This document shows, piece after piece, positions 36,132 through 44,037 of a DNA stretch of 64,000 nt. The translations under genes were made by a program, and so were the position numbers. Within the stretch, counting starts at the first letter, position 1. Every line of letters starts with the position of its first letter. A model generated the notes under the pieces. That model was not told where the DNA came from. It worked only from the letters and a program-made list of their open reading frames with translations, and did not search any database. Source of the DNA: DASRFR01 sp035651455 (GTDB taxonomy: Bacteria; Acidobacteriota; Terriglobia; Terriglobales; Acidobacteriaceae); assembly GCA_035651455.1 (NCBI GenBank), contig DASRFR010000013.1, positions 1 to 64,000 of the forward strand. The letters are read 5' to 3'.

Positions 36132-37328
36132 ATGCTCCGCAAGAACCGTCTCTTTACGCCCGGCCCCACACCGCTGCTCCCAGCGGCGCAAACCGCGATG
36201 GCATCATTCGCCGCGCACCACCGTACGGCTGACTTCCGGTCTCTGTTTACGCGCGTGCTGGCCGACATGAAGGAATTTATCGGCACGCGAAACGACGTCC
36301 TGGTACTGGCCTGTTCCGGGACAGGAGTCATGGAAGCGTCGGTTTCCAATCTCACGTCGCCCGGCGACACGGTGTTGGTGCTCACGGCCGGGAAATTCGG
36401 GGAGCGCTGGCGCGATTTAGCTAAGGCGTTCGGCTGCAATGTGGAAGTCGTCGGGGCCGAATACGGGGAGACTATTCCGCTCGAAGAGGTGCGCCAGAAG
36501 CTCACGCCCAATGTGCGCGCGGTCTACGTGCAAGCCACGGAGAGCTCGACCGGGGCGCGCCATGACGTTCAGGGTATTGCCACGCTGGTACGCGAGCATG
36601 GCAATCATGCGCTGCTCGTGGTCGACGCCATCACCGGGCTGGGCACAACTCATTTCGACGTTGATGGCTGGGGCATCGATATCATCATCGGGGGCTCCCA
36701 GAAGGCGTTGATGATTCCGCCGGGACTCGCCTATTGCGCGGTTAGTGAAAGAGCGTGGCAAAGAATGGAAACCACGAAGTCTCCTCGTTACTACTTTGAC
36801 CTGAGAAAGGAACGCAAGGCCGCAGCCAAAGGCGAATCGGCATTTACCCCGGCCACATCGCTGTTTGCGGCGCTGGGAGCGGCATTCGATTACGTGCGTC
36901 AGATGGGCAATGGTGACCTGGCTGACGGGCGAGAAGCCCTGATTGCCAATGCCAAACTCGCTGCCTCGATGACCCGGGCAGGAGCGCAGGCGCTGGGACT
37001 GAAATTGTTTTCAGCCTCGTCGCCGTCCGCGGCGCTCACGGCCATTGCTGCGCCATCAGGCGTGGATTCAGGCATCATCGTAAAGGAATTTCGCGAGACA
37101 TTTAATGCGGTGGTGGCCAACGGTCAGGGGGAGATGAAGGGCAAGCTGTTCCGAATCGCCCACCTGGGCTACTACGATTACCTGGATACGATCGGCATTT
37201 TGGCCGCGCTCGAACATGTGCTGGGGCGGGTGACAGATAAGCCGGTGGAGTTTGGCACGGCAGTCCGGGCAGCGCAGGCGGTTTACGCGAGCAAAATGCA
37301 GCCTGAACCCCGCGCGGTGGCGCGATAA
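36132..37328 (+). CDS. Serine-pyruvate/alanine-glyoxylate-type PLP aminotransferase
   Basis: 398 residues from the ATG at 36132 (AGGA in the preceding bases); an ATG at 36102 would add 10 residues. Fold type I, class V family: FTPGPTPLLPA, LVLACSGTGVMEASVSNL, YVQATESSTGARHDV, VVDAITGLGTTHFDVDGWGIDIIIGGSQKALMIPPGLAYCAVS with the PLP-binding Lys in GGSQKA. Members transfer amino groups from serine, alanine or aspartate to glyoxylate or pyruvate. With the glyoxylate shunt 1 kb away, a role in glyoxylate/glycine use is plausible but is an inference. A promoter was not found. Confidence 0.88.
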   Translation: MLRKNRLFTPGPTPLLPAAQTAMASFAAHHRTADFRSLFTRVLADMKEFIGTRNDVLVLACSGTGVMEASVSNLTSPGDTVLVLTAGKFGERWRDLAKAFGCNVEVVGAEYGETIPLEEVRQKLTPNVRAVYVQATESSTGARHDVQGIATLVREHGNHALLVVDAITGLGTTHFDVDGWGIDIIIGGSQKALMIPPGLAYCAVSERAWQRMETTKSPRYYFDLRKERKAAAKGESAFTPATSLFAALGAAFDYVRQMGNGDLADGREALIANAKLAASMTRAGAQALGLKLFSASSPSAALTAIAAPSGVDSGIIVKEFRETFNAVVANGQGEMKGKLFRIAHLGYYDYLDTIGILAALEHVLGRVTDKPVEFGTAVRAAQAVYASKMQPEPRAVAR

Positions 37329-37382
37329 GGATAGGGCAGTAAACTCCGGGCAATGCTTTGTTCTATCTGCTCTAAAAGCGAA

Positions 37383-37408
37383 AACGGCAGGGCCGACCCC
37401 CTGCCGTT
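37383..37408 (-). terminator. Intrinsic terminator after the second HU gene
   Basis: AACGGCAGGG at 37383-37392 and CCCTGCCGTT at 37399-37408 form a perfect 10-bp stem with a 6-base loop. On the minus strand the stem is followed by TTCGCTTTT. It lies 20 bases after the second HU stop codon and could also stop readthrough of the aminotransferase gene, though there is no T-run on that strand. Confidence 0.75.
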
Positions 37409-37428
37409 CCAGTTCTCAACCCGTAAAC

Positions 37429-37710
37429 CTACTTACTGCGGTTTACCGCCTTCTTCAGTTCCGCCCCTGGGGTAAACTTCGCGACTTTGCGGGCGGCAAT
37501 CTTAATGGTGGCACCAGTCTGCGGGTTCCGGCCGTTGCGGGCCTTTCTCTGCGAGACGGAAAATGTGCCAAACCCAATCAGAGCCACCCGATCTCCCTTT
37601 TTCAAAGCGGCGGTAACGCTATCCACCGCGGTGTCGATTGCAGTCGCTGCTTGTGTCTTGCTGATCTTGCTTGCGGCCGCAATACGGTCAATGAGATCGG
37701 CTTTGTTCAT
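37429..37710 (-). CDS. HU/IHF-family DNA-binding protein (second copy)
   Basis: 93 residues. HU pattern: MNKADLIDRIAAASKISKTQAATAIDTAVDSVTAAL, ALIGFGTFSVSQRKARNGRNPQTGATIKIAA, AARKVAKFTPGAELKKAVN. The arm ARNGRNPQTG matches standard HU more closely than the 13413 copy, whose arm reads ARMGRNP. A perfect TTGACA promoter precedes it and a strong terminator follows, so it is monocistronic and probably the well-expressed HU. Nucleoid packaging and bending DNA are family roles. Confidence 0.96.
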   Translation of the reverse strand: MNKADLIDRIAAASKISKTQAATAIDTAVDSVTAALKKGDRVALIGFGTFSVSQRKARNGRNPQTGATIKIAARKVAKFTPGAELKKAVNRSK

Positions 37711-38101
37711 CGTTTCTCCTGACAGGTCTCACTTCTCCCCAGCGCGCACCGACGAAGGAGCCTGAAATTTGCTCGCTGAGTTGGAAACCTGGATGGCAGC
37801 TATTTTGCGCCGTATTGTGCGAATGTCAACTGTGAAAATCCGCGCAGGACGGGTATTTTCGGGTTCCTGCCTTCGCAAACCCGCAAGGGACGGGTAATCC
37901 TAAGGCGTTCACCGGACGCCGGCGCTTCTCCGGTCACACGAGCACCGGTCGGGAGCGCTGCCGAACTGCTGCCAAACTGCTCTCGAACGCTGGGAACATC
38001 GATACAGGAATAGCAGCACCGATCGGAAAGCGGGGATTCGTGAATGCCACTCCCTTGCCCCAGTTGAGACGAGAGAGTGGCTTTCCGCCGAAAAAATCAC
38101 A
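37711..38101. other. Gap between the second HU gene and aceA
   Basis: 391 bases without a convincing gene. It holds the HU promoter described separately. The part nearer aceA (37850-38100) is GC-rich, and small palindromes occur around 37910-37950, but no terminator with a T-run was found after the aceA stop. Confidence 0.4.
37802..37829 (-). promoter_or_regulatory. Promoter of the second HU gene
   Basis: On the minus strand TTGACA (37829-37824) is separated by 16 bases from CAAAAT (37807-37802), a 4 of 6 match for -10. The start codon of the HU gene at 37710 is about 92 bases further. Confidence 0.5.
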
Positions 38102-39478
38102 TTAGGCGGCCGCGTTGGGTTCGGCGGGCGTAAGGCTTGCAGTGACCTGCTCCGGAGCAGCGCCGCCGTTCACTGGATAGTTTGTCGCATGGCCATCATG
38201 AGCGAACTGCTCCTGCTCCGTCGATCCGGTGAGAGCGGTTGTCGACGACGTCCCGCCCGCTATGACTTGTGTGACCATATCAAAGTAGCCGGTGCCGACG
38301 AATTTCTGGTGTTTGACCGCCTCGTAACCATTCTCACGTTCGCTGGCGAATTCCTTTTCCTGCAACTGAGAATAGGCAGTCATGCCGGTCTCACGATATT
38401 TGCGGGCAAGTTCGAACATGCTCAAGTTGAGGGCATGGAATCCCGCCAGCGTGATGAACTGGAACTTGTAACCCATCGCCGCCAGTTCCGTTTGAAATTT
38501 GGCAATCGTGGCGTCATCCAGTTTTTTCTTCCAGTTGAATGACGGCGAACAGTTATACGCCAGCAGCTTCTTCGGATATTTTTCGTGGATCGCCTCGGCG
38601 AACCGCCGCGCCTCCTCCAGGTTCGGCTCCGAGGTTTCGCACCAGATCATGTCGGCATAAGGGGCGTAGGCAATGCCGCGAGCAATAGCGGAGTCGATGC
38701 CGCCGCGTATGCAGAAGAAGCCTTCGCTGGTGCGGTTGCCCGTCAGGAATTCACGGTCCCGAGGGTCGATATCGCTAGTCAGCAAATGCGCGCTGTTCGC
38801 GTCCGTACGCGCCAGGATGAGCGTCGGAACTCCCATCACATCCCCCGCGAGCCGCGCCGCTACCAGCTTCTGGATAGCTTCCACGGTCGGAACCAGGACC
38901 TTGCCGCCCAAGTGGCCGCACTTCTTGGCCGACGACAACTGGTCTTCATAGTGCACGCAGGCGGCACCGGCCTCGATCATCCCCTTCATCAATTCGAAGG
39001 CATTCAGGTTACCGCCGAATCCGGCTTCCGCATCTGCGATGAGTGGTGCGAACCAGGCGATGCCGTTCTTGCCATCCGCATGGTGAATCTGGTCGGCGCG
39101 CATCAGCGCCTGGTTAATCCGCCGCACCATGTTCGGAACGCTATCGGCAGGGTAGAGGCTCTGATCGGGATACATTTGGCCCGCGTCATTCGCGTCGGCG
39201 GCCACTTGCCAGCCGCTTACGTAGATCGCTTTCAGACCCGCTTTCACCTGCTGAACAGCCTGATTGCCGGTCATGGCGCCAAGTGCGGCAACGTAATTTT
39301 CGGTGTGCAGCAGATGCCAAAGGCGCTCAGCACCGTGCGTGGCCAGCGTGTATTCAATGCGCATCGACCCGCGCAGCCGTTCGACGTCGTCCACGCTATA
39401 CGGCCGGGTCACCCCTGCCCAGCGCGGATCGTTTGCCCACTGGTCCTCTACCGTCTTGTGCTTTCCATTGGTGCTCAT
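38102..39478 (-). CDS. aceA: Isocitrate lyase
   Basis: Cleaves isocitrate to succinate and glyoxylate, the first enzyme of the glyoxylate shunt. 458 residues from the ATG at 39478 (GAGGAA eight bases before); a longer TTG reading from 39517 is less likely. The catalytic loop is SSAKKCGHLGGKVLVPT, with PLIADAEAGFGG, IHYEDQ-type passage (VHYEDQLSSAKKCGHLGG), ARTDANSAHLL and LLAYNCSPSFNWKKKL. Family length and motif order are standard. It is the second gene of the aceB-aceA unit, 63 bases after aceB. A divergent LysR gene may regulate it. Confidence 0.97.
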   Translation of the reverse strand: MSTNGKHKTVEDQWANDPRWAGVTRPYSVDDVERLRGSMRIEYTLATHGAERLWHLLHTENYVAALGAMTGNQAVQQVKAGLKAIYVSGWQVAADANDAGQMYPDQSLYPADSVPNMVRRINQALMRADQIHHADGKNGIAWFAPLIADAEAGFGGNLNAFELMKGMIEAGAACVHYEDQLSSAKKCGHLGGKVLVPTVEAIQKLVAARLAGDVMGVPTLILARTDANSAHLLTSDIDPRDREFLTGNRTSEGFFCIRGGIDSAIARGIAYAPYADMIWCETSEPNLEEARRFAEAIHEKYPKKLLAYNCSPSFNWKKKLDDATIAKFQTELAAMGYKFQFITLAGFHALNLSMFELARKYRETGMTAYSQLQEKEFASERENGYEAVKHQKFVGTGYFDMVTQVIAGGTSSTTALTGSTEQEQFAHDGHATNYPVNGGAAPEQVTASLTPAEPNAAA

Positions 39479-39541
39479 GTCGCGTTTCCTCTTTCCCTGA
39501 ATTGTTTCGGTCGCCAAATCGCAATACCCAACACGCCCTAC

Positions 39542-41122
39542 CTAAATCGGGTTAAACTCCCGGTTCAAAATCATCGCCTCGCTGATCCTGCGCGCTTCCG
39601 CGAAAGTCTCCGGAGTCCCCGGATCCCGTGAAGGATTGGCCAGCAGCTTCGTTAACTCTTGGTCGAACAATTGACCGATCAGCTCCGGAGTGTGTTTTAC
39701 CGCCTTGCCCGAGTCGTCCATGATCACGACTTCATTGCGGTGGCGCATCCTTTGCGCGATCATTAGCCGGTAAATGCGGTCAGTCGCCAGGTCTTCCATG
39801 TAGCCGTCGAGCAGGCTCGCTCCCTTGCCGTTCAACACGCCGTTGCGGTAACGGATCACGGTGCGAATGGCCGCTCTGGTTCCATTCAGCGTGCGTTGCC
39901 CAACCCCTTCCGGCGCCGGCCGGAGGTCCGGATACCGTTCAGCGTGCGGCCGCCGCGATTGCAGCTGATTGGGATACGGGAACTGCTCCAACGCGATCTG
40001 GTTCTGGTCGGGGTGTCCCGTCCAGGCACCGTCCATCAGGCAGTCCGCTTCGTTTTTCTTGTCTTTTTCCAGTACCGCCAGCGCACGCGCGTTCAGTTCG
40101 GCATCTTCGCGGCTCGGATAAAGCGCGGTCATCCCGCCGATCGCGAGTACGCCTCGCTTGTGGCAGATCTCGGGCATCAACTCGCGCAGGTTCTGGAAAA
40201 ACGCGACATTGTGCGGAATCGTGTTCCGGTCCGGCAGCACCCAGGCCGGATCGTCCAGGTTGAAATGGATGAGGCTGGCCATGTAATCCCAGCGCCCCAG
40301 GTTGAGCCCCACAATGTGATTCTGCAGGTTATAGAGGAACTCCTCCATCTGAAACGCCAAAGGGTGTGACTCAACCAGCGCCATACACTTGATGTAGTCG
40401 CGAGGCCAGCCGCGCATCTCGGCAATGGCCTGGAATAGATCGCGCCACCACAGCGCTTCGTCGGCAGATTCCGACTTCGGAATGTAAAACGAGAGCGGGT
40501 GCTTCAGCTCGCCGGGATCCGCTCGGAAGGCCACTCGCGCCACGTCGAACAGAGAGGCCGACATCAACTGATCGCCAAAAATTCCCGCCTGGCTGATGTG
40601 CAAGCCGCGAGGCCGAATCCAGATCACTGTCTGGCTCGGCTGGATGCCAACAACCTTACTGCGCTTCTTGTCGTAGTAGGTCAAGGTGCCGCGCAGTGCC
40701 TGCAGAATGTTATCGGCGCCCACGCGCTGGTGTTCCCATTCGTTGACGGTCGAGTCTTCCAAGTCGAGCATCACGCCCGGCGCCCCGGAGTTCAGCATTT
40801 TCACCACGAGCTCGGCGTCATCGGCGGGGCCAGTCATCTGATTGCGCTGGTCCTGGCAAAACTCAGGCAGGTCGATTCGCCAGCCGTTTCTCACCGCTTC
40901 CGAAGGATAGCGATGCGCCGGTTTGCTGCCCTGCAGGGACTCCTCCAGCACCCTGCGGCGGTCTTCGATCAGGCTCTGCTGCCGCGGGGTGAAACGCCGG
41001 TGAAGAGGCTCCAGGAATCCAAGAAAGCCCTCCGGCAGCTCCTGGTCAAGGCGGCAGTCCGCCGGCGGAGCGTTTAATTGAAAGCCTGTGGATGTAACCT
41101 GATTCGCGGAAATGCTCGCCAT
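39542..41122 (-). CDS. aceB: Malate synthase A
   Basis: Condenses glyoxylate with acetyl-CoA to malate, the second step of the glyoxylate shunt. 526 residues from the ATG at 41122 (GAGGTGA close before it); the ATG at 41146 is also in frame. It shows VMLDLEDSTVNEWEH, VVGIQPSQTVIWIRPRGLH, FYIPKSESADEALWWRDLF, GLNLGRWDYMASLIHF, LIGGMTALYPSREDAE-type passage, GAWTGHPDQNQIALEQF and GVLNGKGASLLDGYMEDLATDR. This is the A form (about 530 residues) and not the longer G form. Transcribed first, before aceA, from the regulated gap shared with the LysR gene. Confidence 0.96.
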   Translation of the reverse strand: MASISANQVTSTGFQLNAPPADCRLDQELPEGFLGFLEPLHRRFTPRQQSLIEDRRRVLEESLQGSKPAHRYPSEAVRNGWRIDLPEFCQDQRNQMTGPADDAELVVKMLNSGAPGVMLDLEDSTVNEWEHQRVGADNILQALRGTLTYYDKKRSKVVGIQPSQTVIWIRPRGLHISQAGIFGDQLMSASLFDVARVAFRADPGELKHPLSFYIPKSESADEALWWRDLFQAIAEMRGWPRDYIKCMALVESHPLAFQMEEFLYNLQNHIVGLNLGRWDYMASLIHFNLDDPAWVLPDRNTIPHNVAFFQNLRELMPEICHKRGVLAIGGMTALYPSREDAELNARALAVLEKDKKNEADCLMDGAWTGHPDQNQIALEQFPYPNQLQSRRPHAERYPDLRPAPEGVGQRTLNGTRAAIRTVIRYRNGVLNGKGASLLDGYMEDLATDRIYRLMIAQRMRHRNEVVIMDDSGKAVKHTPELIGQLFDQELTKLLANPSRDPGTPETFAEARRISEAMILNREFNPI

Positions 41123-41146
41123 TTTCACCTCACCTGCCTGATGCAT

Positions 41147-41510
41147 TTGCCCAAAAACCGCGGCCCTAAGATGCTGCTCAGAGCAGGAAAGTCAGCTCGG
41201 CTGTGCGGCTTTGCGGCGGGACGGGCTTAAAAACGCCGATTATGGGAACACGTCCCCCCACTCACGCGCCCTCTTTAAAATGTGAGGGAATTCGCAGGAG
41301 GTGTCTGTCACCGCGCTTTAGCTGGCCGGGTCCGCCCCACTCGCAGACCGGCACCCCACAGCACTGAAGCGGATTTTGGGCTAGGTCCCGCGCACGGTCA
41401 AACGCATTGTTTCTATCATTCCGATCAATTTTTATGATCGACTAAGGGTCGGTCGATAATAAAAGTTGTTGTTCTCAGGGCAACCCTGTTGCAGAATCCG
41501 ATAGCAAACT
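41147..41510. promoter_or_regulatory. Divergent control region between aceB-aceA and the LysR gene
   Basis: 364 bases without a gene. Near the LysR start (41422-41457) lie two overlapping inverted repeats: CGATCA/TGATCG (41422-41427 and 41435-41440, 7-base spacer, containing a T-N11-A LysR-type core) and ATCGAC/GTCGAT (41437-41442 and 41452-41457, 9-base spacer). A small palindrome CAGGG/CCCTG lies just before the LysR start (41476-41488). This suits autoregulation and control of the divergent operon. Confidence 0.55.
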
Positions 41511-42446
41511 ATGGAGCTCGATCAGATTGAAACGTTCCTGGCGGTGGCCACGTTTGGAGGTTTCCATCGCGCGGCTGAAGCTTTGCGGGTCAGCCAGCCG
41601 GCGGTTAGCGCCCGCATCAAAGCCCTGGAAGATTCTCTCGGGGTCAGCCTTTTCGTGCGTTCGTCGCGTGGACTGACTCTTTCTGAAGCCGGACGCATCT
41701 TGCGTCCCCATGCCGAACAACTTTTGCGCACCGCTTCACTGGCACGGCAGGCAGTGCACCAGCTGCAGCCGGAGAGCGGTCCCCTGCAGATTGCGGCGGC
41801 ACTCTCGATCTCGGTGTACTTCCTGCCCGACATTCTGAAAAATTTTCAACAGTCCCATCCCAATCTCGCCATTAACATTCGTTCCGGTCATTCTAAGGAA
41901 GTGCTTGAGATGGTCCTCCAGGAAGAAGCCGAAATTGGTCTCGCGCGTTCGTTGCAACACCCGGAGGTCGAGACCATTAGTCTCGGCGACGACCCACTGC
42001 TGCTGGTAACCCATCCTAAGCATGGCCCGAAGCACTCGCGCCACCCGCGCCTGGAGGAAGTCGCGAACTGGCCGCTGGTATTTTTCGACAAGGGTTCCAG
42101 TGACTGGACACTCACCCACAGCCTGTTTCGCCGCGCCGGCCTGGTTCCGAACGTGACGATGGAAGTGGACACCATCGAGACCGCTAAACGCATGGTCGAG
42201 CGCGGGCTGGGGCTCTCGTTCCTTCCACGCATGGCTGTGGGACAGGAAATCCGTCGCAACAAGCTTTCTGTGGTGAAAATTCTCGACGCCGAACCGCTGG
42301 GTAGAAGTCTCGACCTTATCCACCCTCGACATCATCCGCTTCGCTCCGAAGCGCTCGCCTTCCTGCAAATTGTGCGCGAAGCTATGAACGCAGTGTCGGC
42401 ATTTGATGGACGGTCCGTAATGGGAATAAAAAAACGCGGAAAATAA
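41511..42446 (+). CDS. LysR-family transcriptional regulator
   Basis: 311 residues. The N-terminal winged helix-turn-helix is textbook (MELDQIETFLAVATFGGFHRAAEALRVSQPAVSARIKALEDSLGVSLFVRSSRG, about 1-60). A linker helix and a two-lobe effector domain follow (about 90-295) with PLQIAAALSISVYFLPDILKNFQ, INIRSGHSKEVLEMVLQEEAEIGLA and VERGLGLSFLPRMAV. It resembles CbbR/CysB-like regulators. It is divergent from aceB, with paired inverted repeats in the gap, so the likely target is the glyoxylate operon. The inducer is unknown; acetate-derived metabolites would be an obvious candidate but that is a guess. Confidence 0.93.
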   Translation: MELDQIETFLAVATFGGFHRAAEALRVSQPAVSARIKALEDSLGVSLFVRSSRGLTLSEAGRILRPHAEQLLRTASLARQAVHQLQPESGPLQIAAALSISVYFLPDILKNFQQSHPNLAINIRSGHSKEVLEMVLQEEAEIGLARSLQHPEVETISLGDDPLLLVTHPKHGPKHSRHPRLEEVANWPLVFFDKGSSDWTLTHSLFRRAGLVPNVTMEVDTIETAKRMVERGLGLSFLPRMAVGQEIRRNKLSVVKILDAEPLGRSLDLIHPRHHPLRSEALAFLQIVREAMNAVSAFDGRSVMGIKKRGK

Positions 42447-42654
42447 CCTCCTGCCGCGATGTAACCGATAGCACATGAATTGCGCAATCAAACCTGCACA
42501 TCGAGCTGTGCAGATTCAAAGCGTGTTGTAACTTCGTCCTACTTTTCCTACGCTCTCCACAAACAGGACCACATCTCCACACAATGTACACAGCGACAGC
42601 TCTCTTTTGAGTTGCGGGAGAGAGAGTGAAAGCGCACATTACATCTCGTCCCTT

Positions 42655-43185
42655 ATGGCATCCGGTTCGGCTCTTGCGCGTCCTCAATTTCTGGAGTGGT
42701 TTCCCTTTTACGTTCACCGCCTCATTTATGGTGACGCGCGCTACCGTGCCCTGGAAGACTTTCAGCAAGCGTGGTACTTGAACCTGCTATTTGCGGCATG
42801 GATTTCGGAGCGGCCCGGATATCTGCTGGACGACGGGCAGTTGTGGCGTCTCGCGAATGCGAAAAAACGGTATTACTTCGAGCAGCACTCGGAGCCCGTG
42901 ATGCGCATGTTTGAGCGTGAGAGCCCGACAACTGACGGGACAGTCTGGATTTGTCACCGGCAACTTCTCGGCATCTATGACGAACAGGTCCTGAAATTCC
43001 ACAGGAGAAAGCGTAAATCCACTAAATCCACAAGAGACGACCTGACCTCTTATCTTAATTTTGAAGGTACACTCAAGAAAGACAATGCAAGACAGGAATG
43101 CGAAATACATCCGCACTCTGGTCGCACGGAGTGGGGCACTTGCTGGGGATGTTATGAGCAACAGTACAGCTCGAACTGCGGATGA
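42655..43185 (+). CDS. DUF1376-like protein next to a helicase loader
   Basis: 176 residues from the ATG at 42655; a TTG at 42607 would add 16 residues. No good Shine-Dalgarno precedes either. It resembles DUF1376-type, replication-linked N-terminal domains: RPQFLEWFPFYVHRLIYGDARYRAL, AWYLNLLFAAWISERPGYLLDDGQLWRLA, then a basic KFHRRKRKSTKS linker and a C-terminus with CWGC. The relation is by pattern only and needs a profile search. The end overlaps the DnaC-like gene by 32 bases, so the two are probably made together. Two TCTCCACA repeats lie upstream. Confidence 0.6.
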   Translation: MASGSALARPQFLEWFPFYVHRLIYGDARYRALEDFQQAWYLNLLFAAWISERPGYLLDDGQLWRLANAKKRYYFEQHSEPVMRMFERESPTTDGTVWICHRQLLGIYDEQVLKFHRRKRKSTKSTRDDLTSYLNFEGTLKKDNARQECEIHPHSGRTEWGTCWGCYEQQYSSNCG

Positions 43186-43924
43186 AGCCGCCTCGGTCTG
43201 TTCCGTTTGTGGGGGAACTGGCTGGCGTGAAATTTCCAACGGCAACGAACGCCGGGTAGCTCGTTGCGGGTGCTTCTTTCGGTCCCGCGCCGATAACCTG
43301 CTGGCTTCGGCCCGGATTCCCACTCGCTATATGCGCTGCGAGTTTTCCAGCTATCACACCGAGGGGAATCCCGCTCTCGGCGCCGCCAAGATGAGCGCCG
43401 TGAAATTTGTCGAGCAATATCCCATTGATAAAACCGGCCTGATGTTTATCGGCTCGATTGGCACGGGAAAGACTCACCTTGCGGTAGCGACCATCAAAGA
43501 GTTAATAACCAGAAAAGGCGTGCACTGCCTGTTCTACGAATACCGCGACCTGCTCAAGGAAATTCAGAACTCGTACGATGAAGCAGCGCAGAGCACGGAG
43601 TTGCAGGTCCTGCGGCCCATCTTCGAAACTGAAGTTCTGGTTCTGGATGAGTTGGGCGCGATCAAGCCCAGCCAGTGGGTGTGGGATACCGTGAGCTTCA
43701 TTCTCAACACCCGGTATAACGACAATCGCACCACCATTATCACCACCAACCTGCTGGACGAACCCGCGCTCGCCGCTTCTGGCCCGCGTTCTTCGATGCG
43801 CACAGATACGTTGGGCGATCGTATTGGTGAACGCATGCGTTCCCGGTTGCACGAGATGTGCCGCACCGTTCGCGTCCAAGGCGAAGACTATCGCGACAAG
43901 TTTCGCCTCGGCGGACTTCGGTAA
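43154..43924 (+). CDS. DnaC/IstB-like AAA+ ATPase (putative helicase loader)
   Basis: 256 residues from the ATG at 43154 (GGGGA close before); in-frame starts at 43085 (ATG) and 43061 (TTG) are possible. The N-terminus has a four-Cys zinc-type element: CSVC (about 15-18) and CGC. A AAA+ core follows with Walker A FIGSIGTGKTHLAVA, Walker B VLVLDELGA, sensor I-like TTNLL and a sensor II Arg in RIGERMRSRLHEMC. The layout fits DnaC/DnaI-type helicase loaders, with DUF1376-like protein upstream. IstB-type transposition ATPase is the main alternative, but no transposase is present nearby. Confidence 0.85.
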   Translation: MSNSTARTADEAASVCSVCGGTGWREISNGNERRVARCGCFFRSRADNLLASARIPTRYMRCEFSSYHTEGNPALGAAKMSAVKFVEQYPIDKTGLMFIGSIGTGKTHLAVATIKELITRKGVHCLFYEYRDLLKEIQNSYDEAAQSTELQVLRPIFETEVLVLDELGAIKPSQWVWDTVSFILNTRYNDNRTTIITTNLLDEPALAASGPRSSMRTDTLGDRIGERMRSRLHEMCRTVRVQGEDYRDKFRLGGLR

Positions 43925-44037
43925 ACGAAATCCAGAGAACCATTGAGGCTGTGAGTCGTGTTTGTGAGTCAGTTCACCCCTGCTCCACCTGGCTCAATTC
44001 AATTCTTGCCTGCCTGTTCGTAGCCTAAAATTGAAGC

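Noticed and set aside
38585..39631. 348-codon plus-strand open frame
   Set aside because: Antisense to aceA; no recognisable sequence.
42655..43924. Insertion sequence with IstB
   Set aside because: No transposase, terminal repeats or target duplication is seen.
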